The notes beneath the pieces are model-generated. The model was not told where the DNA came from. It did not search any database and was given only the letters and a program-made list of their open reading frames with translations. A DNA stretch of 64,000 nucleotides, taken from DAIQNV01 sp038748775 (GTDB lineage: Bacteria; Planctomycetota; Phycisphaerae; Phycisphaerales; UBA1924). The stretch lies in assembly GCA_038748775.1 (NCBI GenBank), contig JBCDIT010000008.1, forward strand, positions 124,001 through 188,000. Direction: 5' to 3'. Positions 55,770-64,000 of this stretch are shown piece after piece (position 1 is the stretch's first letter; the number at the start of each line of letters is the position of its first letter). A program made the position numbers and the translations under genes.

Positions 55770-56477
55770 CTACCCCGCCGGTTCCGCCGCGTCCGCCCCC
55801 TGCTCGCCCGGCTCCGGTGCGTCTTCGCTGGCTGATGAATCGGCGTCATCGTTCCCGGTGCGCACCGCTTCGGGCTTCGGTTCCATCGAGAACGGGCCAG
55901 CCCCGCCCGGGCCAACCAACTCACCGGCCTTCGGGAGGTCTTTGAGGGAGGCGAGACCGAATGCGTCGAGAAAACCCTTCGTCGTGCCGTACAGCATCGG
56001 GCGGCCGAGTTCTTCGGCGCGGCCCACGACCGAGATCAGCCGGCGTTCGAGCAGTGACTTGAGCACCTCTCCGCACGCGACGCCCCGGATGGCCTCGAGC
56101 CTCGCCCTCGTCATCGGCTGCTTGTACGCAACGATCGCGAGCGTCTCGAGCGCCGGACGGCTCAGCCTAGAGGATGCTCGATTCTTGTGAAAGGCGGCGA
56201 GCACCGGCGCGTGCTCGGGGCGTGTCATCACACGTATCCCGCCGGGGACCTGTTCGATTCGGAACGCCCTGCCCGACTGTTCATACTGCTCGTTGAGCCT
56301 GTCGATCGCGCCGTCGATGTCCGCGTTCTCATCGGCGACGCCCGCCTCGTAGATCGCGTCTGCCAGCCGGGCCGAGGAGGTCGGCCGATCGCAACTGAAA
56401 AGAACGGCCTCGACGGCGCCATCGAGCGTCTGATCGGCCTGAGCGTCGGTCTTTTGCTCCGGGGGAGAGACTGCCAT
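55770..56477 (-). CDS. scpB: Segregation and condensation protein B
   Basis: ScpB works with ScpA and SMC in chromosome condensation. Two winged-helix domains are visible: AVEAVLFSCDRPTSSARLADAI and SRPALETLAIVAYKQPMTRARLEAIRG, then LLERRLISVVGRAEELGRPMLYGTTKGFLDAFGL, which is nearly diagnostic. A C-terminal acidic tail of about 45 residues is added. The 235-residue length is slightly above the usual 180-200. No scpA is adjacent. It is divergent from the transporter at 56537, with 59 bp between. Confidence 0.95.
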   Translation of the reverse strand: MAVSPPEQKTDAQADQTLDGAVEAVLFSCDRPTSSARLADAIYEAGVADENADIDGAIDRLNEQYEQSGRAFRIEQVPGGIRVMTRPEHAPVLAAFHKNRASSRLSRPALETLAIVAYKQPMTRARLEAIRGVACGEVLKSLLERRLISVVGRAEELGRPMLYGTTKGFLDAFGLASLKDLPKAGELVGPGGAGPFSMEPKPEAVRTGNDDADSSASEDAPEPGEQGADAAEPAG

Positions 56478-56536
56478 AGTTCGGATGGTACCCGGGGCGG
56501 AGCGTGGGCTCCGCTCGATTGGCGTATTCTTAGAGG

Positions 56537-57367
56537 ATGCCGAACGACCGGGCCCTATTGCCGTCGAATCAGCATTCGCACCCCGGGGTCGGAGAACTCG
56601 ATGATGCGACCCTGCATTCCCGTCGAGAGGGCGTCTTCCTCGTCCTCTCCGGTCTGTTTCTCGGGACTCTCGCGATGCTCAACATCCTGGGCATCACACG
56701 GTTCATCAAACTGTTCGAGGTCGACTTCGATCCCGCAACGCCGGGCGCCACGGCGTTCGCGGTCGCCGTGGGTGTCTTGCCCTACCCCCTGACGTTCCTG
56801 TGCACAGACTTCATCTCCGAGCTCTACGGCAGGCGACGGGCGAATCAGGTTGTGCTTGTCGGCCTGTTGCTCAATGCGTGGGTCATGGGGATTCTCTGGC
56901 TCGGCGGCATCCTTCCCGGCTTTGAATCCCTCGGATCCGACGGGGTCCCCGTCGCCGACGAGGCCGGCCGTCAACCGTTGTTCTTCGAGCTGCGCACGCT
57001 CGCGTTCGGAGCGGTTGCGGCGTCGATGATCGCCTACGCGGTGGCTCAGTTCGTTGACGTGTACGTCTTTCACTTCTGGAAGCGGCTCACGAACGGGCGC
57101 CACCTTTGGCTTCGCAACAACGGATCGACGATCGTCTCACAACTCGTAGACACGACGGCGGTCATCGTGATTACGCACTTTTACGCGAACGCGCTGCCGA
57201 TCGATGATCAGCGAGGACTGTGGGGGCAGTTGCTCGTCTTCATCGCGACCGGGTACGCGTTCAAACTCGGCGCGGCGTTGCTCGACACCGTCCCGTTCTA
57301 CATTGGATCCGCCTGGCTTCGACGATACTTGAGGCTGCCTCCGGCCACGGTCGGCCGGTCCGCTTGA
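56537..57367 (+). CDS. Queuosine precursor transporter (YhhQ/VUT family)
   Basis: This is a polytopic membrane protein that imports queuosine precursors such as preQ0/preQ1. The family motifs are FLGTLAMLNILGITRF, LPYPLTFLCTDFISELYGRRRANQVV, FVDVYVFHFWKRLTNGRHLWLRNNGSTIVSQLVDT, and VFIATGYAFKLGAALLDT. About six helices are visible. The 276 residues are a little longer than usual through a hydrophilic start. AGAGG touches ATG 56537 with no spacing and TATTCT lies 6 nt upstream, so the message may be leaderless. It could functionally relate to the QueD-like gene at 34614. Confidence 0.9.
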   Translation: MPNDRALLPSNQHSHPGVGELDDATLHSRREGVFLVLSGLFLGTLAMLNILGITRFIKLFEVDFDPATPGATAFAVAVGVLPYPLTFLCTDFISELYGRRRANQVVLVGLLLNAWVMGILWLGGILPGFESLGSDGVPVADEAGRQPLFFELRTLAFGAVAASMIAYAVAQFVDVYVFHFWKRLTNGRHLWLRNNGSTIVSQLVDTTAVIVITHFYANALPIDDQRGLWGQLLVFIATGYAFKLGAALLDTVPFYIGSAWLRRYLRLPPATVGRSA

Positions 57368-57376
57368 ATACCGGCT

Positions 57377-58453
57377 CTAGCGATCGAAGAGGGACGCACC
57401 CTTCTCGATTCTTGCGCCGAACGCATCGGCAACCGCGAATCCGACGCGGCCCCGCATGCTCGCAGCCCCGTAGCGGCCGTCTTTCGCGACCGCGTAGAGA
57501 GTGAGATTGAAACGGGGCTCGCCGCGGTCGTTCGCGAGACGTTTCTGCTTCACCGAGTTCTTCGCGACGGTTTCCAGTGTTGCGAGACACGCGTCGGTCG
57601 GGTTCATGCCCGACCCCATGTGCTGCACAACGCTGAACGAAGCGCAGCTCTGGATCGCGGATTCGCCGCGACCGGTCCCGCCGGCGGACCCGATGTCGTT
57701 GTCGCAATAGAGCCCCGCCCCGATGATCGGTGAGTCGCCGACTCTTCCGTGGATCTTGTAGCTCAGTCCGCTGGTGGTCGTGCAACACCCGATCTGCTGG
57801 TCTGCATTGACGCAAGAGCAGTGGATCGTGCCGGTGGTATGCGGGACCGCGGTCGAAAGATCGGGATCCCAGTCCCATTCGTCAACATCGAGCCAGTCGT
57901 CGACTTTGCTTCCGCCTCGCTTCCACCGAAGCCACGCTTCCCGAGCGTTGTCGGTCAGGAGATCGTGGTGATCGAAACCGTTGAGCCGGGCGAACCGTTT
58001 GGCGCCCTCTCCAACCAGCAAAGCGTGATCGGTCGTCTGAAGAACGCGCAAGGCGACCTGGGCGGGGTGGAGGGTGTCCTCGATCGCGGCAACGGCACCG
58101 GCCTTGTGGGTCGGGCCGTGCATGACCGCCGAATCGAGCGTGACGACGCCGCGTTCGTCCGGGAGACCGCCCAGGCCGACCGTCATGTCCTTGGGGTCGG
58201 CTTCGACAGGCGCGACGCCCCGAACCGCGGCGACGGCCGGGTCGCCGCCCGCTTTCATCAGTTCGAAGGCGATGCGCACCGTCTCGCGGCCGTTGCCGCT
58301 CGCGATCGCGACCGGGCCCTCTCTCGGGTCGTCGCCTGGCATCGGCTCACGCTCGCGGCGCGACATGGGTTGAGAGCCGGTGGACGTCGCGGCGCACCCG
58401 GCGAGTGCGAGCGATCCGGCAGCGACAAGGGCTTCGCGGCGTGAAAGAGGCAT
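57377..58453 (-). CDS. Glycosylasparaginase-type Ntn hydrolase, Tat lipoprotein
   Basis: This is an N4-(beta-N-acetylglucosaminyl)-L-asparaginase-like Ntn hydrolase that self-cleaves to expose a threonine nucleophile, probably Thr206 in PHTTGTIHC. Downstream are GRVGDSPIIGAGLYCDN and GRGESAIQSCASF, family hallmarks. The N-terminus SRREALVAAGSLALAGC combines a twin-arginine signal with a lipobox (Cys20), so it should fold in the cytoplasm and be anchored outside. At 358 residues the length is normal. It follows two amidohydrolases on the same strand with 48 bp between, suggesting a small catabolic operon. Confidence 0.9.
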   Translation of the reverse strand: MPLSRREALVAAGSLALAGCAATSTGSQPMSRREREPMPGDDPREGPVAIASGNGRETVRIAFELMKAGGDPAVAAVRGVAPVEADPKDMTVGLGGLPDERGVVTLDSAVMHGPTHKAGAVAAIEDTLHPAQVALRVLQTTDHALLVGEGAKRFARLNGFDHHDLLTDNAREAWLRWKRGGSKVDDWLDVDEWDWDPDLSTAVPHTTGTIHCSCVNADQQIGCCTTTSGLSYKIHGRVGDSPIIGAGLYCDNDIGSAGGTGRGESAIQSCASFSVVQHMGSGMNPTDACLATLETVAKNSVKQKRLANDRGEPRFNLTLYAVAKDGRYGAASMRGRVGFAVADAFGARIEKGASLFDR

Positions 58454-58501
58454 GGGGGCCTTTCAGAGATCAGAAACAACGCAAGCCAACGAGACGGACA
58501 G

Positions 58502-59722
58502 TTAGTTCGGCGTATCGCTTACGACGACGCCATCGATGACCGTGGCGACGCAGTGCGTGGTGTACTCGAACGGGTCACCATCGAACAGGGCAAGATCCCC
58601 GTCCTTCCCGGCTTCGATGGAACCGACTCGGTCGTCAACCCCGAGCATTCGCGCCGGCGTCAGCGTGATCGACTCGAGGGCCCGCTCGAACCCGAGGCCG
58701 TTCGCGGCGGCGATCGCGGCCTCGAAAAGCACCACCCGGACCTTGGGCACGTACCCCTCGTACCCGGATTGCATCGTGACTGTTACCCCTTTGTCGGCGA
58801 GCACGGCGGGCGTCGTCATCGACATGTTCACCATCTCACCCCCGCCCCACGCTCGGGCCATAGGCGGATGAACAATGACCGGGACGCTCAGTTGTGCGAG
58901 GCGATCGGCAACGAGGTACGACTCGGCCCCGCCATCAAGCCAAAGCCTGAAGCCGAATTCGTCGCGGAGTCTGAGAGCCGAGTCTATGTCTTGGGCGCGG
59001 TTGGCCGTTATGATGAACGGGAGCTTGCCCTCGAGCAAGTCGACCATCATGTCCATGCGTAAGTCAGGCGAAGGGGCTTCTTTCGTCTCGTCGGCAGCCG
59101 CGGCGACGATCTTCTGTTGGCGTTCCTGGGCCTTGAGGAACTGCTCACGCATCATCGCGAAGGCTTTGCCTCGCGTGCCCGGGTTGCCCCCGGAACGGTG
59201 CGCCTCTGGGCTGAGCGTCCCAACGACTGCGGCCGGGCTCTTCACGATGACATCGTCGATCGTCCCTTCGGCGGTCTTGACGACGATGGTCTGGCCGGTG
59301 ATGAGTTCTCCCGGGGCGTGCCCGGTATGAACTGTCGTGATGCCGAATCCACGCAGGTAGGCGACGAGGTCTTCACGGGCGTTGTACGCGTCGAACGCTC
59401 GCAGTTCGGGCTGGAACGGAGCGGAGGTCTCAAGTTGATCCTGGTCCTCTCGGCTGTTGTTGTAGATGCCCGTGAGCCCGGCGGTCGATCGACCGTCGAT
59501 CATCCCGGGCACCACGACCGAGGCGCGGAGTTGAGGCACGCCGCGGGGCACCGATACGCGGCTGAGTGGCCCGACGCTCTGGATCTTCCCGTCACGGATC
59601 ACCACGACCCCATTCGGGATCGGCCCGGAACTCACGGTATGGATGACGTTCCCGAAAACGACGAGGTCTTGGGCGGCGGAGAACGTTGCCGCGACGGCGA
59701 GCAGGGCTGAGACGAGTTTCAT
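58502..59722 (-). CDS. Amidohydrolase-family protein lacking the usual metal-ligand motif
   Basis: This is an imidazolonepropionase-like amidohydrolase homologue with a signal peptide. It shows the family ends (VVIRDGKIQSVG, and ESITLTPARMLGVDDRVGSIEAGKDGDLALFDGDPFE). Where active enzymes have HxH after PGxID, this one reads PGMIDGRSTAGL, and the mid-protein metal histidines seen in its neighbour (HHHTHR) read ITANRAQD. It is probably a non-catalytic or altered partner of the upstream paralogue. ATG 59722 overlaps the upstream stop as TGATG. Confidence 0.87.
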   Translation of the reverse strand: MKLVSALLAVAATFSAAQDLVVFGNVIHTVSSGPIPNGVVVIRDGKIQSVGPLSRVSVPRGVPQLRASVVVPGMIDGRSTAGLTGIYNNSREDQDQLETSAPFQPELRAFDAYNAREDLVAYLRGFGITTVHTGHAPGELITGQTIVVKTAEGTIDDVIVKSPAAVVGTLSPEAHRSGGNPGTRGKAFAMMREQFLKAQERQQKIVAAAADETKEAPSPDLRMDMMVDLLEGKLPFIITANRAQDIDSALRLRDEFGFRLWLDGGAESYLVADRLAQLSVPVIVHPPMARAWGGGEMVNMSMTTPAVLADKGVTVTMQSGYEGYVPKVRVVLFEAAIAAANGLGFERALESITLTPARMLGVDDRVGSIEAGKDGDLALFDGDPFEYTTHCVATVIDGVVVSDTPN

Positions 59723-61125
59723 CAGTTGTTCCCCTTGTTCATCAGATGGTCGTAGCAGCAGAAGTACGGCTGGATGTCGTGGCTCGCGCCGTAGCCGCCG
59801 GTGGCGTAGAGCAGGTCGTCTGGATCCTCGCGGTCAAACACCATTCGGCCCTCGACCCAAGTCTGCTCGACCTTTGTGTAGACGCTGAATGGGTCTCCAT
59901 CGAGGATCACCAAGTCGGCGTCCTTTCCGGGCGCCAGCGACCCGACGCGGTCGGCTAGGTCCAGCATGTACGCGCCCTCGATGGTCAGCGACTTCAGCGC
60001 CGCCTCACGCGACATCCCGGCGCGAACGCCCAAGGCTGCCATTCGGAGGAACAAGCGCGAGTCGGTGATCCAGTCGTCCGTGTGATACGCGACTCTCGCC
60101 CCCGCCTGCTCGAGAACGCTCCCGGTCCTGAAGACCAAGTTGACCGCCTCGAGCTTCCCACCGGGCGAATCCACGAGAATGATCGAGCAGGGAGCCCCCC
60201 AGGGGAGCCCGTCCGGACCATCGACACCTTTGTAGTTCGCGATTTCGTCGGCGACGACCCAACCCTCCGAGACGTGGTGCAGCACGACCCGAAAGCCGAA
60301 TTCGTCGGCCAAGCGGAGCACGGTCATGATGTCGTCATGACGATGTGTGTGGTGATGGACAATGCGCTTGCCCTCCATGACCTCGATGAGCGTCTCGAGA
60401 TGAAGGTCACGCGCGGGCATCTTGTTCGGGTCGCCCTCGGCCTTGGCGATCTTCTCTCGGTGCTCGATCGCCTTTAGAAACTGCTGACGGACCAAGTAGG
60501 CCGACCGCCCCCGGGTTCCGGGCCAGCCGCGACCCGAATCGTCGCGGATCGCGTTCGTCCCGTTGGCCATCTTGAGACCACCCATCGCCTTGCCCTGGGC
60601 GTCCTTGATCTGGATATCGCCGATCCCGGATGGGGCATCCCCGTCAAACCAGCGGAGTTTGACGTAGGCGGTGCGTCCCGATGAAAGATGCCCTGACCCA
60701 GGCATGATGTTGAGCGTTGTGAGGCCCCCCGCAAGAGCCCGTTTGAAGCCCGAGGAACGGACGTTGATCGAATCGGTGACATCGACGCCCGGTTGGATGG
60801 GTCCAGAACCGTCCGCGGCCCCGACACCGCCAATGTGCGAATGGGTATCGACGATCCCGGGCATGATGACCTTGCCGGTCATGTCGACCTGCCTGGCACG
60901 GGGGCCAGCATCGAAACGGGGAGCCCCGGACCCGACGGCAACAATCTCGCCGCGATGGATCACGACGTGCCCCTCGGCGATTTCCGGTTGATCGATGGGG
61001 ATCACGCGGGCGTTGACGAACGCGATCGCTTGGTCCTGGGTGTGTGCCAGCGATGCGGAACTGGACAGCAGCGCGAGTGCAATCGTCACTGGCGCAAATA
61101 CAAATCCGGCAAGTCGATCGAGCAA
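59722..61125 (-). CDS. Periplasmic amidohydrolase (imidazolonepropionase-like)
   Basis: This metal-dependent amidohydrolase has a signal peptide (VFAPVTIALALLSSSASLAHT). It keeps the HxH ligands in PGIVDTHSHIGG, further histidines in RIVHHHTHRHDD and LHHVSEG, and Asp in AYHTDDW. C-terminal DLADRVGSLAPGKDADLVILDGDPF is a family hallmark. The end (GGYGASHDIQPYFCCYDH) is unusual. I chose TTG 61125 (467 residues): GAGGAG lies 8 nt upstream and the signal peptide then starts correctly; the longer frame to 61263 adds a non-signal Arg-rich stretch. The substrate may be a peptide or cyclic amide. Confidence 0.87.
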   Translation of the reverse strand: MLDRLAGFVFAPVTIALALLSSSASLAHTQDQAIAFVNARVIPIDQPEIAEGHVVIHRGEIVAVGSGAPRFDAGPRARQVDMTGKVIMPGIVDTHSHIGGVGAADGSGPIQPGVDVTDSINVRSSGFKRALAGGLTTLNIMPGSGHLSSGRTAYVKLRWFDGDAPSGIGDIQIKDAQGKAMGGLKMANGTNAIRDDSGRGWPGTRGRSAYLVRQQFLKAIEHREKIAKAEGDPNKMPARDLHLETLIEVMEGKRIVHHHTHRHDDIMTVLRLADEFGFRVVLHHVSEGWVVADEIANYKGVDGPDGLPWGAPCSIILVDSPGGKLEAVNLVFRTGSVLEQAGARVAYHTDDWITDSRLFLRMAALGVRAGMSREAALKSLTIEGAYMLDLADRVGSLAPGKDADLVILDGDPFSVYTKVEQTWVEGRMVFDREDPDDLLYATGGYGASHDIQPYFCCYDHLMNKGNN

Positions 61126-61267
61126 GGCTGGTTCTCCTCGAAGCAATCTGGATAAGGTTGACCGGAGCGTACCGGCATTGCCGTCTTGGCCGTACCCGGG
61201 CCCCCGTCGACTTCGACGCTTCGATCGAATACCTTTCAAAATACAAATATCTTGCCGCAACACGAGC

Positions 61268-61295
61268 TTGCGACCGGATCAGAATCCCGTATGTT
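61268..61295 (+). promoter_or_regulatory. rpsB: Candidate rpsB-tsf promoter
   Basis: TTGCGA (61268-61273) and TATGTT (61290-61295) are separated by 16 nt, each matching four of six consensus bases. Transcription from here would give a leader of about 220 nt, unusually long for such a compact genome. Confidence 0.35.
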
Positions 61296-61360
61296 TGGCT
61301 TTGGGCCCGGGAGCTTCCTACAGTCCATGCCCTTCGATATGGTCGATCGGAGGCGGTTCG

Positions 61361-61439
61361 GGGACTCGGGGAGTCCCTGTCATTGAGCATTTGCAATCAC
61401 CCGGTCCCCCGCCGGGCGACCCAAGCGCCCTTCGGGCGT
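61361..61439 (+). promoter_or_regulatory. rpsB: Three hairpins in the rpsB leader, possible S2 autoregulatory site
   Basis: A perfect 7-bp stem GGGACTC-GGG-GAGTCCC spans 61361-61377. CCCGG/CCGGG pair across 61400-61416. GCGCCC-TTC-GGGCGT spans 61425-61439 with one G-U pair. S2 represses its own operon through the leader in E. coli; a similar role here is inference from position only. Confidence 0.4.
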
Positions 61440-61521
61440 CCGCGGCCTCTGCCTCCCAGTGACGGGCGGCCGGGGGATCGACCTCGCGAACGCCGGTGTC
61501 GCTGACGACAGGACTCTGATC

Positions 61522-62391
61522 ATGGCCAATTCACTCGTCCAAGACCTCATCGAAGCGGGTATCCACTTCGGCCAGCGCGCGAGCGGCTGGAACCCGAAGA
61601 TGACGCCCTACATCTACGGCAAACGCAACGGCATCCACATCATCGACATCAAGGAGACCGTCAAGGGTCTCCTTCTCGCGAAGAAGTTCCTGACCGGCGT
61701 CGTCGCCGGCGGTAAGGACGTGGTCTTCGTGGGGACCAAGCGTCAGGCCAAGCCGGTTATCGAGCAGCGTGTCTCCGACGCTGAGATGCACTACATCACC
61801 GAGCGTTGGCTGGGCGGCACGCTTACCAACTTCCGTACCATCCGCGCTCGGCTGAAGAGGCTCGAGGAACTCGAAGCGATCGAGGAAAACGACAACTTCC
61901 AGAGCTACTCGAAGAAGATGGAAAGCCAGCTCCGTCGTGAGATGAAGAAGATCAAGCGGAACCTCGACGGCATCCGCCGCATGGAGAAGATGCCCGGCGC
62001 GATGGTCGTGATCGACGTTCGCCGCGAAGTCACCGCCCTCCGCGAAGCCAAGAAGCTCGGAATCCCGACCGTCTGCCTGATCGATACCGACGCTGACCCG
62101 GAGCATGCCGACATCCCGATCCCGGGTAACGACGACTCGATGCGTTCGATCGACGTCGTTCTCCGCGAACTGTGCAAGGCGATCGCGGACGGCAAGCAGC
62201 AGCGTGTTGAGTCGCCGGCGGATACCTCGGACGATGACCAAGGCGGCCAGTCGGATCGTCCGCGTCGGAGCCGCCGGGCGCAGTTCCGCGCCGATGACGC
62301 GACACCGGCTCCGGCCGAGCGCGAGGGCGACCCGGCCGTCGCCTCGAGCGACCCGGCCCCCGCCCCCGCCGCCGCCGACCGCGGCTCCTGA
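61522..62391 (+). CDS. rpsB: 30S ribosomal protein S2
   Basis: S2 binds the small ribosomal subunit. The start SLVQDLIEAGIHFGQRASGWNPKM, GTKRQAKPVI, RWLGGTLTNFRTI, and VVIDVRREVTALREAKKLGIP are all family signatures, and the protein ends its core with IPIPGNDDSMRSIDVV. At 289 residues it exceeds E. coli S2 (241) by an Arg/Asp then Pro/Ala-rich tail of about 55 residues. ATG 61522 has AGGA upstream; the frame extending to 61459 is not credible. It is followed by tsf, the usual arrangement. Confidence 0.97.
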   Translation: MANSLVQDLIEAGIHFGQRASGWNPKMTPYIYGKRNGIHIIDIKETVKGLLLAKKFLTGVVAGGKDVVFVGTKRQAKPVIEQRVSDAEMHYITERWLGGTLTNFRTIRARLKRLEELEAIEENDNFQSYSKKMESQLRREMKKIKRNLDGIRRMEKMPGAMVVIDVRREVTALREAKKLGIPTVCLIDTDADPEHADIPIPGNDDSMRSIDVVLRELCKAIADGKQQRVESPADTSDDDQGGQSDRPRRSRRAQFRADDATPAPAEREGDPAVASSDPAPAPAAADRGS

Positions 62392-62433
62392 CCAACCGAT
62401 CACCCGCTGAGCCAGAAGACGGAGAGAATCAGC

Positions 62434-63249
62434 ATGTCCGATATCAGCGCTAAAGACGTCATGAGCCTGCGCAACCGCACAGGCCTCGCGATGATGGAGT
62501 GCAAGAAAGCCCTCTCGGAAGCCGGCGGCGACGTCGACGCGGCGGAGGAGTTGCTTCGCAAGAAGCTCAAGGGCAAGATGGAGAAGCGGGCCGATCGCGC
62601 CGCCGGCGAGGGCCGCATCGCGATCGCCGTCGCCGATGACGGTTCGGCCGCCTCGATTGTCGAACTCCGCGCCGAGACCGACTTCACCGCGAAGAACGAG
62701 AATTTCATCACCACCGCTCAGAAGCTCGCGGACCTCGCGCTCACCGCCGGTGGCGAGGGCGACGTCACGCCGACCGACGAGATGGCGGCGATCGTTGACA
62801 ACATCAAGATCACCACCGGCGAGAACATCTCGGTCGCTAGGGCGAGCCGGGTTGCGACCGGTGATTCGTTCGGCAGCTACATCCACCACGACGGGAAGAC
62901 CGGCGTGCTGCTCGTCGCCAGCGGCGACGTGAACGCCGACACGCTCCGCAATGTCGGCATGCACGTGACGGCGGCGGTCCCTCGCCCGCTCGGCGTGAGC
63001 CCCGACGAAGTCCCTGCCGACCTGGTCGAGAAAGAGCGGACCTTCCGCGTCGCTCAGGCGGTCGAATCTGGCAAGCCGCAGGAGATCGCTGAGAAGATGG
63101 TCGAGGGCGGCATGAAGAAGTTTTACGCCGAGGTTGCACTTCTCGAGCAGAAGTTCGTCATGGATGAGTCGAAGGCGATCAAAGACGTCGTCGCCCCCGG
63201 AACCATCACCGCCTTCCACCGCTGGGAAGTCGGCGAGACCTCCGGTTGA
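62434..63249 (+). CDS. tsf: Elongation factor Ts
   Basis: EF-Ts recycles EF-Tu from GDP to GTP form. It has the N-terminal UBA-like region VMSLRNRTGLAMMECKKALSEAGGD, the AEDLLRKK-like helix (AAEELLRKKL), and the core motif ELRAETDFTAKNENF. The 271 residues are normal. ATG 62434 has GGAGAGA upstream, 42 bp after rpsB. A strong terminator follows. Confidence 0.97.
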   Translation: MSDISAKDVMSLRNRTGLAMMECKKALSEAGGDVDAAEELLRKKLKGKMEKRADRAAGEGRIAIAVADDGSAASIVELRAETDFTAKNENFITTAQKLADLALTAGGEGDVTPTDEMAAIVDNIKITTGENISVARASRVATGDSFGSYIHHDGKTGVLLVASGDVNADTLRNVGMHVTAAVPRPLGVSPDEVPADLVEKERTFRVAQAVESGKPQEIAEKMVEGGMKKFYAEVALLEQKFVMDESKAIKDVVAPGTITAFHRWEVGETSG

Positions 63250-63275
63250 TGATCCGCTGATCACAGATCACACGA

Positions 63276-63302
63276 AGCCCCGGGTGATTCCGGGGCTTTT
63301 TT
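63276..63302 (+). terminator. Rho-independent terminator of rpsB-tsf
   Basis: An 8-bp perfect stem AGCCCCGG/CCGGGGCT with loop GTGATT ends directly in a T tract (63297-63302). This is the clearest intrinsic terminator in the window. Confidence 0.93.
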
Positions 63303-63369
63303 GTGCGCGCACACCTTCCGAGCCGAATCGGTACGATTTGCCCCGGGGTCTTAGGGAGCCGGGAAATCT

Positions 63370-63993
63370 ATGGCAAAAACAACCGAGACAGGCCGCGGCG
63401 CCGCCGGCGCCAAGGCCGGCGAGCGCTACACGATCCGGCGAAAGATCCTCCGGGTCTTCGGCGCCGGCTTCGAGATCTTCGATCAGAACGGGCAGCCCTT
63501 CGGGTATTGCGATCAGAAAGGCCTTCGCCTTCGCGAGGACATTCGGGTGTACACCGACTCGACGAAGTCGGTTGAGCAGTTCAGGCTCTCGGCCCGGACC
63601 ATTATGGACTTCAGCACGACCTACGACGTCCACCTCGCTACCGGCGAAACGGTCGGGTCGCTGAGACGCAAAGGACTGAAGTCAACGTTCGTCCGCGACG
63701 AATGGCTGGTGTTCGATCCTCAGAACAACGAGACGGCCCTCATCCAAGAGAAGAACGCCTGGACTGCGTTCCTCCGCAGAATGCACGAGCTCATCGCGTT
63801 GTTCTCGCCTCAAACATTCCAGGTCACCCGGGCGCGCGACGGGGCGACCGCGGCGGAGTTTCGCCAGCACTTTAACCCGTTCGTGTACCGCCTCGGCGTG
63901 ACGATCCATGACGAGGCCGACGTCGACGTCGACGAGCTCGTCATCTTGGCCGCAGCGTGTCTCCTCGCAGCGATCGAAGGCCGCCAAGGCTAA
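63370..63993 (+). CDS. LURP-one-related / tubby-like fold protein
   Basis: The 207-residue cytoplasmic protein resembles the LURP-one (DUF567) family, related to scramblases and tubby C-terminal domains. Patterns such as YTIRRKILRVFGAGFEIFDQ, FGYCDQKGLRLREDIRVYTD and GETVGSLRRKGLKSTFVRDE alternate short strands as in that fold. No signal peptide is present. Function is not established for most bacterial members. ATG 63370 has GGGAG upstream, and the gene is complete with its stop at the window edge. It has its own transcript start after the tsf terminator. Confidence 0.72.
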   Translation: MAKTTETGRGAAGAKAGERYTIRRKILRVFGAGFEIFDQNGQPFGYCDQKGLRLREDIRVYTDSTKSVEQFRLSARTIMDFSTTYDVHLATGETVGSLRRKGLKSTFVRDEWLVFDPQNNETALIQEKNAWTAFLRRMHELIALFSPQTFQVTRARDGATAAEFRQHFNPFVYRLGVTIHDEADVDVDELVILAAACLLAAIEGRQG

Positions 63994-64000
63994 CGTCATC

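Larger units (their letters stand above)
61126..61521. other. 396-bp intergenic region with AT-rich island and rpsB leader
   Basis: This gap separates the divergent amidohydrolase and rpsB genes. It holds an AT-rich island near 61228-61258, a candidate rpsB promoter, and a GC-rich leader with three consecutive hairpins (61361-61439). I see no credible coding frame. Confidence 0.6.

Overview
The window is a dense, high-GC bacterial chromosome segment with no rRNA, tRNA, insertion sequence, phage gene or CRISPR array that I could recognise. Several features point to a planctomycete, probably of the Phycisphaerae: very long PstC and PstA permeases, a planctomycete-type prepilin-like protein ending in a DG motif, enlarged acidic pseudopilins, and a giant envelope gene. 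This placement is inference from gene style, not from a marker-gene comparison.

Layout. 1-3917 (minus) holds the 2-oxoglutarate dehydrogenase genes sucA and sucB; sucB runs off the left edge. 4096-11161 (minus) is a phosphate uptake operon, pstS-pstC-pstA-pstB, with overlapping genes. 11201-33935 (minus) is a type II secretion / type IV pilus-like operon: gspF, gspG, gspH, gspI, gspJ, gspK, a GspL/PilM-PilN-like protein, a GspM/PilO-like protein with a GspC/PilP-like tail, a secretin of about 4,650 residues, and a small lipoprotein overlapping the secretin's end. The ATPase gspE lies on the other strand (35590-37269), separated by a lipoprotein glutathione peroxidase and a duplicated pterin synthase-like gene. 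37290-41556 holds a family 9 glycosyltransferase, serC-serA and a prepilin-like protein. 41743-48427 (plus) holds a SurA-like lipoprotein, a TIGR01777 epimerase, lemA, an M48 peptidase and a haem-motif chemoreceptor. 48417-56477 (minus) runs scpB, DUF58, transglutaminase, PilZ, RNase Y and a hydrolase lipoprotein. 56537 onward holds a queuosine-precursor transporter, a Tat-type glycosylasparaginase, two amidohydrolases, rpsB, tsf with a clear terminator, and a LURP-one-like protein.

The outstanding object is the secretin gene at 11769-25730. Ordinary GspD or PilQ proteins carry a few periplasmic N domains ahead of the pore. This one carries an N0/STN-like domain, about 51 N1-type (Secretin_N) domains by my hand count, and then one normal C-terminal pore domain. 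The array shows internal duplication of multi-domain blocks, and the mature protein has no cysteine. It sits in an otherwise complete set of assembly genes, so the parts appear to form one unusually long secretion or pilus channel, possibly adapted to a wide periplasm.
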